From contig JAFXUZ010000001.1 of the NCBI GenBank assembly GCA_017524725.1, positions 37,786 to 101,785 of the forward strand: a DNA stretch of 64,000 nt. The letters are read 5' to 3'. Numbering within the stretch: position 1 is the first letter of the stretch; every line of letters begins with the position of its first letter. Shown piece after piece: positions 1 to 7,563 of the stretch. Origin of the DNA: Clostridia bacterium. GTDB lineage: Bacteria; Bacillota; Clostridia; Christensenellales; Aristaeellaceae. Below the pieces are notes generated by a model. That model worked only from the letters and a program-made list of their open reading frames with translations, did not search any database and was not told where the DNA came from. Both the position numbers and the translations under genes were made by a program.

Positions 1-85
1 TTTGCCGTTCGGCAAAGATCCCCGATTTGGGTTTCCTTTTTCTTTGGTGTCCAATTTCAGTTAATGATAACCGGAGGATAATAGA
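1..85 (+). other. Leader upstream of the zinc-type binding protein
   Basis: The first 16 bases form a short perfect hairpin (TTTGCC, loop GTTC, GGCAAA), perhaps the tail of an upstream transcription unit cut by the window edge. The Shine-Dalgarno sequence GGAGG lies just before the ATG at 86. No clear promoter is visible in the 85 bases available. Confidence 0.3.
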
Positions 86-1084
86 ATGAGTAAAAAAATC
101 ATCTGTCTGGTCCTGTTCCTGGCGCTTGCCGCAGGCTTCCTGGCTCCCGTTTCTTTGGCGGACGAAAAAAAGATCAGCGTCGTTGCAACCATTTTCCCGA
201 TCTACGACTGGGTCCGGGAGATCGTCAGTGAAAATGATAACGTTCAGATCACGCTGCTGCTGGACAGCGGCGTTGACCTGCACAGCTATCAGCCCACTGC
301 CGTGGATATCATGAAGATCGCCGCCTGCGATGTATTCATTTATGTCGGCGGAGAATCGGACGATTGGGTGGAAAACGTCCTGCGCGAGGCGGTCGCCCCC
401 AACATGATCGTGATCGATCTATTGGAAGCCATGGGCGACGAAGTCAAGGCGGAAGAGATCATCGAAGGCATGGAACATGAGGATCACGACGAGGATGAAC
501 ATGACCGAGGCGAACATGATGAAGACCATCATCACGAGCATGAAGACGAAGCGGACGAACACGTGTGGCTGAGCCTTCGCAATGCGCAAAAACTGGTGAA
601 CGTTATCTCTTCCCATCTGGCGGAAGCCGACCCTGCCCACGCCGAAAGCTATCGGGACAATGCATCGGCATATAACCAAAGGCTTTCGGAACTGGACCGG
701 GAATATGAACAGGCCGTATCGGAAGCGGCTTTCCATACCATGCTGTTCGGCGACCGTTTTCCCTTCCGCTATATGGCAGATGACTACGGTCTGAGCTATT
801 ATGCCGCATTCTCCGGATGCTCCGCGGAAACGGAAGCCAGCTTCCAGACCGTGGTGTTCCTGGCACAGAAGACGGATGAGCTCGGATTGAAAACCGTTTT
901 GACCATCGAAGGAACAGACCACCGGATCGCCGAGACCATCGTCGCAGCGACCGACGCAAAAGACCAGAAGATCTTGACGTTGGATTCCATGCAGGGATGT
1001 ACGATGCGAGATGTGCGGGACGGCGTAACATACCTGTCCGTAATGCAGAAAAATCTGGAAGCCCTTAAACAGGCGCTCAACTGA
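86..1084 (+). CDS. Metal (zinc/manganese type) ABC transporter substrate-binding protein
   Basis: This is a ZnuA/AdcA-like cluster 9 binding protein that captures a divalent metal outside the membrane and passes it to an ABC permease. Residues 1-25 look like a signal peptide ending near SLA-DE. There is no lipobox cysteine, which is unusual for a monoderm. H66 (in VDLHSYQP) and H159 (in DEHVW) match family metal ligands. A His/Asp/Glu-rich loop at 131-159 is the usual zinc-collecting loop of ZnuA. The third ligand region reads FGDRFPFRYM, so the classical His appears replaced by Asp, as in some clostridial relatives. The length of 332 residues fits the family. No permease or ATPase gene is adjacent, so partners must be encoded elsewhere. 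Zinc is the best guess; manganese is possible. Confidence 0.88.
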   Translation: MSKKIICLVLFLALAAGFLAPVSLADEKKISVVATIFPIYDWVREIVSENDNVQITLLLDSGVDLHSYQPTAVDIMKIAACDVFIYVGGESDDWVENVLREAVAPNMIVIDLLEAMGDEVKAEEIIEGMEHEDHDEDEHDRGEHDEDHHHEHEDEADEHVWLSLRNAQKLVNVISSHLAEADPAHAESYRDNASAYNQRLSELDREYEQAVSEAAFHTMLFGDRFPFRYMADDYGLSYYAAFSGCSAETEASFQTVVFLAQKTDELGLKTVLTIEGTDHRIAETIVAATDAKDQKILTLDSMQGCTMRDVRDGVTYLSVMQKNLEALKQALN

Positions 1085-1095
1085 CCCGGTCATCG

Positions 1096-1126
1096 TCGGG
1101 CAGGGGGAAATAATCCCCCTGCCCGA
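1096..1126 (+). terminator. Rho-independent terminator after the binding protein
   Basis: A perfect 13-bp stem (TCGGGCAGGGGGA at 1096-1108 and its complement at 1114-1126) with a 5-base loop lies 12 bases after the stop codon. A T-run follows only about 15 bases later, so the termination signal is not textbook. Confidence 0.7.
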
Positions 1127-1240
1127 TCACATGCTCAGCCTTTTTCGTACGTCCGCTGAAAACCCCGGCTTGAACCGATGGTCCTCAAAACCGATCAGAA
1201 ATGAGAAAAACAGGATTTAGTCAAAAATAATCATATAATC

Positions 1241-1268
1241 TTGTTTTTTCAGGTATTTGTCGTATAAT
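1241..1268 (+). promoter_or_regulatory. Predicted promoter of the hydrogenase cassette
   Basis: A perfect -10 box TATAAT at 1263-1268 follows TTGTTT at 1241-1246 with a 16-bp spacer. It sits about 65 bases before the ferredoxin start. A second TATAAT at 1234-1239 is present but has no clear -35. Confidence 0.55.
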
Positions 1269-1332
1269 TTCAATATCAGGACAAAAATGACCTCGCAGCC
1301 GATCCCGGGATATACATTACAAGGAGACAAGA

Positions 1333-1590
1333 ATGATGAAAGTAACTGTCTGCATCGGTTCATCCTGCCATATCAAGGGGTCCCGCCCCGTGGTGGAGCA
1401 GCTGCAGGAACTGATCGCCAAAGAAGAACTGCAAGATAAGATCGAGCTGAGCGGATCCTTCTGTATGGGCAAATGCCGACAGGGCGTTTGCGTCACGGTG
1501 GACGGTGAGTTCTACTCCGTGTCGCCGGAAAGCGTACCGTCATTCTTTGAAAAAACCATTCTCCCCAAAATCGGCTGCCGGTCTGTTTGA
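1333..1590 (+). CDS. Small [2Fe-2S] thioredoxin-like ferredoxin (NuoE-type)
   Basis: An 85-residue protein of the thioredoxin-like [2Fe-2S] ferredoxin family. It has the four-cysteine pattern C7-x4-C12 and C44-x3-C48 (CIGSSC and GSFCMGKC), plus C53. Such proteins deliver electrons to or from the hydrogenase in bifurcating and sensory [FeFe] systems. It is the first gene of a three-gene cassette; the hydrogenase starts 57 bases downstream and the phosphatase follows. AGGAG upstream serves either ATG 1333 or ATG 1336. The electron donor role is inferred from context. Confidence 0.85.
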   Translation: MMKVTVCIGSSCHIKGSRPVVEQLQELIAKEELQDKIELSGSFCMGKCRQGVCVTVDGEFYSVSPESVPSFFEKTILPKIGCRSV

Positions 1591-1647
1591 CGCTCTGTCG
1601 CCGGCGCGCCTGCCTGTCCTTTCGGAAATCATGCAAGGGGGTAAACA

Positions 1648-3324
1648 ATGCCGAACTGTCTGACGCTGAAAAAATCCAACTGCAAAAACTGCTATAAGTG
1701 CATCCGTCATTGTCCGGTCAAGTCCATCCGCTTTTCCGGCAACCAGGCCCACATCATCGGCAACGAATGTATCCTGTGCGGGCACTGCTTTGTGGTCTGC
1801 CCCCAAAACGCCAAGGAGATCGTGGACGAAACCGAGAAAACGAAAGTCCTTATTCAAAGCGGCGATCCCGTGGTGGCGTCCCTGGCGCCCTCCTTTGTTG
1901 CCAACTATGAGGGCATCGGCATTGAAGCCATGAGGGAAGCCCTTAAAAAGCTGGGCTTTTACGACGTTGAGGAAACGGCCCTTGGCGCCACGCTGGTCAA
2001 GCGGGAGTACGACCGTATCCTCAGGGAAGAAGGCCGGGACGTGGTCATCACCTCCTGCTGCCATTCCGTCAATTTGCTGATCCAGAAATATTTTCCGCGG
2101 GTGCTTCCCTGTCTTGCGGACGTGCTGTCCCCCATGCAAGCCCACTGCGAGGATATCAAGAGGCGCATCCCGGGAGCAAAAACGGTATTTATCGGCCCCT
2201 GCGTTGCAAAAAAGGACGAGGCTGAATATTATGAAGGCATCGTGGACGCGGTGCTGACCTATGAAGAGCTGACCAACTGGCTCAAAAAGGAAGGCATAGA
2301 GATCAAACGCGAACAGCAGCCCGACGCAAACAGCCTTGCCCGTTTCTTCCCCACTACGGGCGGTATCCTGAAAACCATGGCCAAGGACGCGCCTGATTAC
2401 ACTTATATGGCGCTGGACGGGGTGGAAAACTGCATCGCCGCCCTGAAGGAGATCGACCAGGGGCGGATCCACCGCTGCTTCATCGAAATGAGCGCCTGCG
2501 TGGGCAGCTGTGCCGGCGGCCCTGTGATGGAAAAATACGGCCACAGTCCGCTCAAGGATCATCTGGCGGTGGCAAGGTATGCGGGCGACACGGATTTTAA
2601 GATCGCCCAGCCCGAAACCCGGCAGCTGCGCAAGCATTTCGAGCCCATCGACCAGCGGGCGCCCATGCCCGGTGAAACTGAGATCAGGGCGATCCTTCGG
2701 GAAATGGGCAAATTCAAACCCAGCCAGGAACTGAACTGCGGCTCCTGCGGCTACAACACCTGCCGTGAAAAGGCCATTGCCATTTACCAGGGCAAGGCGG
2801 ACGTATCCATGTGCCTCCCCTACCTGATGGAAAAAGCGGAAAACGTCAACGATACCATCTCCCGCAACAGCCCAAACGGCATCATCATGCTTAACGACCA
2901 GCTGGAGGTACAGCAGATCAACCCCGCGGCGCTCAAGATCCTTAATCTGCGTTCCGAAAGCGCCGTCCTGGGCGACCAGGTAGTCCGCATCCTTGACCCC
3001 ACCCCGTTCCTGAAGGTGAAAACCACAGGACGCGGCATCTTCCACCAGCGCAGCTACCTGGCTGAATACGGCTGCACCATACAACAGACCATCGTACCCG
3101 CCGAAGACGGAAGGATGCTGCTGTGCATCATGCGAGATGTAAGCGACGAAGAGGATGCCCGCCGCCAGAGGGAAGAGATCAGCCGCCAGACGGTGGAAGT
3201 TGCCGATAAAGTGGTAGACAAGCAGATGCGCATCGTGCAGGAGATCGCAAGCCTCCTTGGCGAAACCGCCGCTGAAACAAAGATCGCCCTGTCCAAACTG
3301 AAGGAGTCCATCACCAATGAATGA
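1648..3324 (+). CDS. Sensory-type [FeFe] hydrogenase with C-terminal PAS domain
   Basis: A 558-residue iron-only hydrogenase of the PAS-linked group C (HydS-like) architecture. Two [4Fe-4S] motifs lie at 12-22 and 41-51. The H-cluster domain shows TSCC (C137, C138), GPCVAKKDE (C185) and MSACVGSCAGG (C284, C288), so all H-cluster cysteines and the proton-transfer cysteine C137 are kept. L1 continues HSV instead of the usual PxW. A further [4Fe-4S] domain has C364, C367, C372 and C389. A PAS domain covers about 405-500 and a coiled helix ends the protein. Known family members are thought to report hydrogen or redox state rather than make hydrogen in bulk. Its 3' end overlaps the phosphatase gene by 8 bases, which matches the phosphatase-linked subgroup (C3 in HydDB terms). 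A signalling role is inference. Confidence 0.9.
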   Translation: MPNCLTLKKSNCKNCYKCIRHCPVKSIRFSGNQAHIIGNECILCGHCFVVCPQNAKEIVDETEKTKVLIQSGDPVVASLAPSFVANYEGIGIEAMREALKKLGFYDVEETALGATLVKREYDRILREEGRDVVITSCCHSVNLLIQKYFPRVLPCLADVLSPMQAHCEDIKRRIPGAKTVFIGPCVAKKDEAEYYEGIVDAVLTYEELTNWLKKEGIEIKREQQPDANSLARFFPTTGGILKTMAKDAPDYTYMALDGVENCIAALKEIDQGRIHRCFIEMSACVGSCAGGPVMEKYGHSPLKDHLAVARYAGDTDFKIAQPETRQLRKHFEPIDQRAPMPGETEIRAILREMGKFKPSQELNCGSCGYNTCREKAIAIYQGKADVSMCLPYLMEKAENVNDTISRNSPNGIIMLNDQLEVQQINPAALKILNLRSESAVLGDQVVRILDPTPFLKVKTTGRGIFHQRSYLAEYGCTIQQTIVPAEDGRMLLCIMRDVSDEEDARRQREEISRQTVEVADKVVDKQMRIVQEIASLLGETAAETKIALSKLKESITNE

Positions 3325-4486
3325 TCTGACCTGTGATATCGGCTATAAAAGCATCAATCATGTGGGAGAACAGCTCTGCGGCGACCATGTGGAAGTGGTG
3401 GAACAGGAGGACGGTTCCACGGTTATCGTTCTTGCGGACGGCCTGGGCAGCGGTGTCAAGGCAAGCATCCTGTCCACGCTTACCAGCAAGATCATTTCCA
3501 CCATGCTGGCCGCGGGACTCTCCATTGAGGAATGTGTGGAAACCATCGCCGCGACCCTGCCGGTGGATTCTCAGCGCGGCGTGGCCTATTCCACCTTCAC
3601 TATCATCCGCCTGATCCGCAACCAGACGGCAGAGCTGATCCAGTACGACAACCCCCAGGTGATCGTGCTCAGAAACGGTGAAAACTGGGAATACCCCCGC
3701 ACGGAAACCACCATCGGCGGAAAGCAGATCTTCCATTCCCTCATCCGACTCCAGGAGGACGATGTGTTCATTGCCATGAGCGACGGCTGCCCTCACGCAG
3801 GCATCGGCAGGGAGTACAATCTCGGCTGGAAACGGGAGGACATAATCAAATTCATGGAAGCCATGAGCCTCTGCGGCTATACGGCCAAAAATCTGTCCAC
3901 GCTGCTGGTGGACGAATGCAACAAGCTGTACGGCGGAGAGCCCGGGGACGACGCCACCTCCTGCGTAGTGCGCATACGCAAACGGGTACCCATGAATATG
4001 CTTTTCGGGCCGCCCAGCAACCGGGACGACGTCGACCGGATGATGAACCTCTTCTTTTCCAAGGAAGGCAAGCATATAATCTGCGGCGGCACCACATCCT
4101 CCATTGCCGCCAGGTGGCTGGACAAACCTCTGCGCGCTTCGCTTGATTTTGTGGGCGATATACCGCCCATCGCGTATCTGGAGGGGGTCGACCTGGTCAC
4201 GGAAGGTGTGATCACCGTCAACAGGGTGGTGGAATACGCCAGGGATTATGTCAATGAAAACCTGCGCTATGAGGACTGGAGCAACGGCAGGGACGGCGCA
4301 TCCCTCATCAGCCGCCTGCTTTTTGAGGAGGCCACCGACATCAATTTTTACGTAGGCAAGGCCATCAACCCCGCCCACCAAAACCCGGACCTGCCCATCA
4401 ATTTCAACATCAAAATGAACCTGGTGCAGGAATTGACGGATGCGCTGAAAAAAATGGGGAAACGTATCAAGGTAAGCTTTTTTTAA
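3317..4486 (+). CDS. SpoIIE/PP2C-family serine phosphatase linked to the hydrogenase
   Basis: A 389-residue cytoplasmic phosphatase. Metal-binding PP2C motifs are present in order: GDHVEV near residue 22, LADGLGSG near 43, SDGCPHAG near 155 and GDDATSCVV near 212. A second conserved region (about 225-389) starts with FGPPSNRDD and contains the ICGGTTSS loop. No transmembrane segment or signal peptide is seen. The start overlaps the hydrogenase stop by 8 bases, so the two are translationally coupled. The likely scheme is that the hydrogenase PAS domain controls dephosphorylation of a target such as an anti-sigma antagonist. No such antagonist is encoded nearby, so the target is unknown. Confidence 0.88.
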   Translation: MNDLTCDIGYKSINHVGEQLCGDHVEVVEQEDGSTVIVLADGLGSGVKASILSTLTSKIISTMLAAGLSIEECVETIAATLPVDSQRGVAYSTFTIIRLIRNQTAELIQYDNPQVIVLRNGENWEYPRTETTIGGKQIFHSLIRLQEDDVFIAMSDGCPHAGIGREYNLGWKREDIIKFMEAMSLCGYTAKNLSTLLVDECNKLYGGEPGDDATSCVVRIRKRVPMNMLFGPPSNRDDVDRMMNLFFSKEGKHIICGGTTSSIAARWLDKPLRASLDFVGDIPPIAYLEGVDLVTEGVITVNRVVEYARDYVNENLRYEDWSNGRDGASLISRLLFEEATDINFYVGKAINPAHQNPDLPINFNIKMNLVQELTDALKKMGKRIKVSFF

Positions 4487-4760
4487 GCGGGGGCGGGAAA
4501 TGCCGTCACTTTTGTTTGGTTCCCGAATCGGCAGTTTCAAAAGATGATTTGACTATGATACGCCTTATAGACAAGGACCAGGACCTGTTTGAGTAATTCA
4601 AAAACGACTGGTCTGATTTACTTTGTAAAAAAAACGATCAGCATTGCTGTCTCTTTTTTGAAACCGTATAAAAAAGCGGAAACCGAAAAAGTGCGTCTCA
4701 GCTGAAAGAGCCCTGCACCAAAGGCGCATGGCAATGAAGGACCGAATGGAGGAAACCGCA
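4487..4760. other. Intergenic stretch without a recognised gene
   Basis: About 270 bases follow the phosphatase. A 13-codon ORF starts at 4555 and does not resemble a known protein. A TTGACT at 4548-4553 has no matching -10 at usual distance. No convincing terminator or promoter was found, though transcription of the next gene probably starts here. Confidence 0.3.
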
Positions 4761-5413
4761 ATGACCAAACGCTTTGTATCTCCGGCGCTCGCCGTCCTGA
4801 TGATGATCCTGGCTGTATATGTACCCGCAGCGATGGCCGGCGACGAAAGCCCCAACGCCCATGCGGGAACCTATTATGTGCAAACCGATAACGGAAAAGG
4901 CCTGAACGTACGTGACAATCCCGACGGCAGGGTCGTAGGATCACTTAAATATGGCACGCCAATTTATGTGGACGCTTTCACTGCCCCCGAATGGGCCCTG
5001 ATCACCTACAGGTACGATAACGGCTTCGGCATGGACGATTACTCCGCCTACGTGTCCACCCGCTACCTGGTCCGCAGCGACCCCGGCGAGTACCAGGGCT
5101 CTTCTTCCTCCTCTTCTTCCCCGTTTCATCCGGCGGCAGTACCTCCGCTTCGGCATCCATCAGCTCACTCAACGCCATCTTCCGTACCGCAAAGCATGTC
5201 GCCGAGCCCTATCCCGTGATATCCCGTCCATCCCGCGCCTCCGGCTGGGTGAACCTTCGCTGGGCTCCCTCCCTGGAGGCGGACATCATCGCCACCTGCC
5301 CCCAGGGCAAGACGCTGATCGTACTGTCTGAAATGAAGGACTGGTACCAGGTGAAAGATCCCATTACCGGCATGACCGGCTTTATCGGCAGCAAGTACGT
5401 TGCCAAACAGTAG
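4761..5413 (+). pseudogene. Secreted two-SH3-domain protein interrupted by a frameshift
   Basis: The first part (4761-5219) has a signal peptide ending near AMA-GD and a bacterial SH3 domain beginning YYVQTDNGKGLNVRDNP. It then enters a serine run and continues into an unrelated-looking tail. The second SH3 domain (GWVNLRWAPSL to the end) lies in the -1 frame and stops at 5413. Reading that frame from 5126 gives a natural Ser/Gly/Thr linker and joins the second SH3 domain, so one base was lost within the TCT/TCC repeats at about 5100-5126. The ATG at 4761 has GGAGG 8 bases upstream. SH3 domains of this type bind peptidoglycan, so the intact ancestor probably worked in the cell wall. A sequencing error or slippage-based switching cannot be excluded. 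Confidence 0.75.
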
Positions 5414-5443
5414 TCTTATTGATTGGACCGGAGGAAAATCAGC

Positions 5444-6013
5444 ATGAAAAAGATCCTTTCTTTCTCATTGTGCCTGGCACTTTTGCTTGGATGCTCCGCT
5501 GCGACGGCCGAGACCGCAGGCAGGACCTTTACCGGAGAATTGTCCGTCAACGGCCGATTCACCGTCAGGTGGATCGCCCCCGAAGGATATCACGTCACCG
5601 ATGTTGATTCCGCCGAAGGCGGATACATGATCCTGACCCTGCTGCCGGACGATGACAATGCCGGCGGCAGGCCAATGATGACCGTTTCCATCGCCCCGGA
5701 CGAGCTGCTCTCGGATGTAAAACGTCTCAATGACCTGGACGACGCGGTGCTTGAGATGATCGCGGATACGTTCCGCGCCGAAGACCGGGTGGAAGTTACC
5801 TATATGGAGACCGCCAACGGCACAAAACTGATGGTGATCAAGGAAGTAATGGAAAACGTGGATTTTGTGGATTTTTATACCATCTACATGGGCTATGAGA
5901 TCGAACTGGTGCTGACCCAGACAGCGGACATGCGGGGCACTTCCATCACCGACGGGCAGATCACATCCGTGATGCGGTTTCTTAGCGACATGGAATTCTT
6001 ACCTGCCGAATAA
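5444..6013 (+). CDS. Secreted protein of unknown function, possible lipoprotein
   Basis: A 189-residue exported protein. The N-terminus is a signal peptide and contains LLGC, a plausible lipobox, although an AxA site (ATAE) a few residues later would also allow signal peptidase I. The mature part is acidic and predicted to be beta-rich. The start at 5444 is chosen because GGAGG at 5429-5433 is well spaced and MKK opens a typical signal peptide; an in-frame ATG at 5423 lies before it. It lies 30 bases after the SH3 gene and 15 before the next gene, so these exported proteins may form one transcript. I do not recognise a family. Confidence 0.7.
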   Translation: MKKILSFSLCLALLLGCSAATAETAGRTFTGELSVNGRFTVRWIAPEGYHVTDVDSAEGGYMILTLLPDDDNAGGRPMMTVSIAPDELLSDVKRLNDLDDAVLEMIADTFRAEDRVEVTYMETANGTKLMVIKEVMENVDFVDFYTIYMGYEIELVLTQTADMRGTSITDGQITSVMRFLSDMEFLPAE

Positions 6014-6028
6014 AAAAGGAGTAAAAAA

Positions 6029-6895
6029 ATGAACAACATCAAAAAGATCATTTCAATCACAGCCATCGCGGCGCTTTGCGTGTGCTCAATGGCCATAGCG
6101 GACGAAAAAGCCGCCCCCACTGCCGACGACTACCTGGGCCGCTGGGTGGATCTGAACGGTATCCGCCATATCGATATCCGGCCCCGCGATGAAGGTGACG
6201 GATACATCGCGAATGTTACGATGGATACCTTCGACGGTGAAAATTACGGCTATGACATATGGGGTTACGGCTGTGTATACGATGGGGAAAGCCGGACACT
6301 GAAAAGCTTTTCCCGCATAACAGGCGTCGGCAAAAGCGAAGCGGAAGGCGAAGAAGAGATCACCGGGATCGACCACGACTTTTCCGGCGCCCAGTTCTTT
6401 TTTGACGAAGCCGGCAGCCTCGTCTGGAGCGACGAGACCATGGGATTGGACGACGGCATGGTTTTCCATCCGGAAGAAACATACACAGGGGTGCCCGTTG
6501 AAGCCGCAGCCTTTGAAGGCTCCTGGCAGTGTGACAGGGCCATCGCCGATATTGTTTGGGAAGAGGAAGGCTTCCGGGTAAATATCTCCTGGGGCAGCAG
6601 CGCCTGGGAGAACACCGAATGGGAATACAGCTGTTTCTATCATTCGGAGGACAATACCCTCGTTTCCATGCCCTTCGGCATCCGTACGGAATATGTATAT
6701 GATGACAACGGGGAACAGGTATCCGCCAAAGAAGTGTACCGTGACGGCTGCGCAGCCTTCTCCCGGGACGCGGACGGCTGCCTGGTCTGGAAGGATGAAA
6801 AAGAAAACGCAGGCAATGGCATGCGGTTTGTAAAAACGTCCGGCCCTGATGACCCTGAACAATGGCTGCCGGATGCTTTTATCCCCATGTTTTGA
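6029..6895 (+). CDS. Secreted protein with two related beta-rich repeats, function unknown
   Basis: A 288-residue protein with a signal peptide ending near AIA-DE. The mature chain appears to hold two copies of one fold. YLGRWVDLNGIRHIDI opens the first (about 35-150) and FEGSWQCDRAIADIVW opens the second (about 165-275). Both run through WGYGCVYDGESRTL or WEYSCFYHSEDNTL and end in GSLVWSDE or GCLVWKDE, then GMVF or GMRF. This lipocalin-like pattern is common in small exported Clostridia proteins of unknown role. AAAGGAG supports the start. Confidence 0.7.
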   Translation: MNNIKKIISITAIAALCVCSMAIADEKAAPTADDYLGRWVDLNGIRHIDIRPRDEGDGYIANVTMDTFDGENYGYDIWGYGCVYDGESRTLKSFSRITGVGKSEAEGEEEITGIDHDFSGAQFFFDEAGSLVWSDETMGLDDGMVFHPEETYTGVPVEAAAFEGSWQCDRAIADIVWEEEGFRVNISWGSSAWENTEWEYSCFYHSEDNTLVSMPFGIRTEYVYDDNGEQVSAKEVYRDGCAAFSRDADGCLVWKDEKENAGNGMRFVKTSGPDDPEQWLPDAFIPMF

Positions 6896-6954
6896 TCCCT
6901 GTGTAGATAAATGACTACCGTATTCAGCTTTTTTGACTTCGGCAGGAGGGCGTC

Positions 6955-7548
6955 ATGAAAAAGAGCCGGCAACTTTTCAGGCAATTCGATCAGATCGAGA
7001 AGGAATTCTTCGAGATCGACAATGCGGGAAAATCTGCGGTCGTTCATCTTCTTTTTCAAAGTCCGGAAGCGATCTTCGATCCGACCTGCCGATCAAAGAC
7101 GCCTGTCTTTGCAAGCGACTTCAGGGAAACCCTGCAATCCGCTTTTGAGATGATCCCCAAAGGTCTTCAGATCAGCCTTGAGATCGCATTTGAAGATACG
7201 GGGGATTATTCCGGGGATAAGATGCAGGATATTTTCAGAAAAAACCTCCTATTCATTTCAAAATCCATCGTCCAGTCCATCCGTGCCCGGAACCGCATCG
7301 CCCTCTTGCTGTTTATCGCCGGACTGGTTTTCTTCGTCGGCATGATCATGATCGGACATCTCTGGGAAACGGAAAGCTTCTGGCACGAAGTGTTTTTTTA
7401 TTTCCTGGATATCGCCACGACTGTCCTGTTCTGGGAAGCGGCCGGGATCTTCCTGGTGGAAAAAAAGGAACGTACCGCTCAGGCCAGGGAATATCTGGAG
7501 CGTCTTGTAAATATCCGCTTTATAAAGGCGGATGGGTGGGAATTCTGA
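6955..7548 (+). CDS. Two-pass membrane protein of unknown function
   Basis: A 197-residue protein with a soluble N-terminal part (1-110), a hydrophobic segment near 118-138, a second near 150-172, and a basic C-terminus. GGAGG precedes the ATG at 6955. No catalytic motif is visible. It ends 16 bases before the convergent phosphatase gene and follows the exported proteins with a 60-base gap. No family recognised. Confidence 0.6.
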   Translation: MKKSRQLFRQFDQIEKEFFEIDNAGKSAVVHLLFQSPEAIFDPTCRSKTPVFASDFRETLQSAFEMIPKGLQISLEIAFEDTGDYSGDKMQDIFRKNLLFISKSIVQSIRARNRIALLLFIAGLVFFVGMIMIGHLWETESFWHEVFFYFLDIATTVLFWEAAGIFLVEKKERTAQAREYLERLVNIRFIKADGWEF

Positions 7549-7563
7549 CCGGCATCTGCTTCT

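Noticed and set aside
1540..3084. 514-codon open frame on the minus strand
   Set aside because: Lies wholly across the hydrogenase gene; high third-position GC keeps the opposite frame open and the translation has no family motif.
4548..4575. TTGACT as a -35 element in the gap before the SH3 gene
   Set aside because: No -10 box at 15-19 bp; the nearest TATA-like sequence is 11 bp away.
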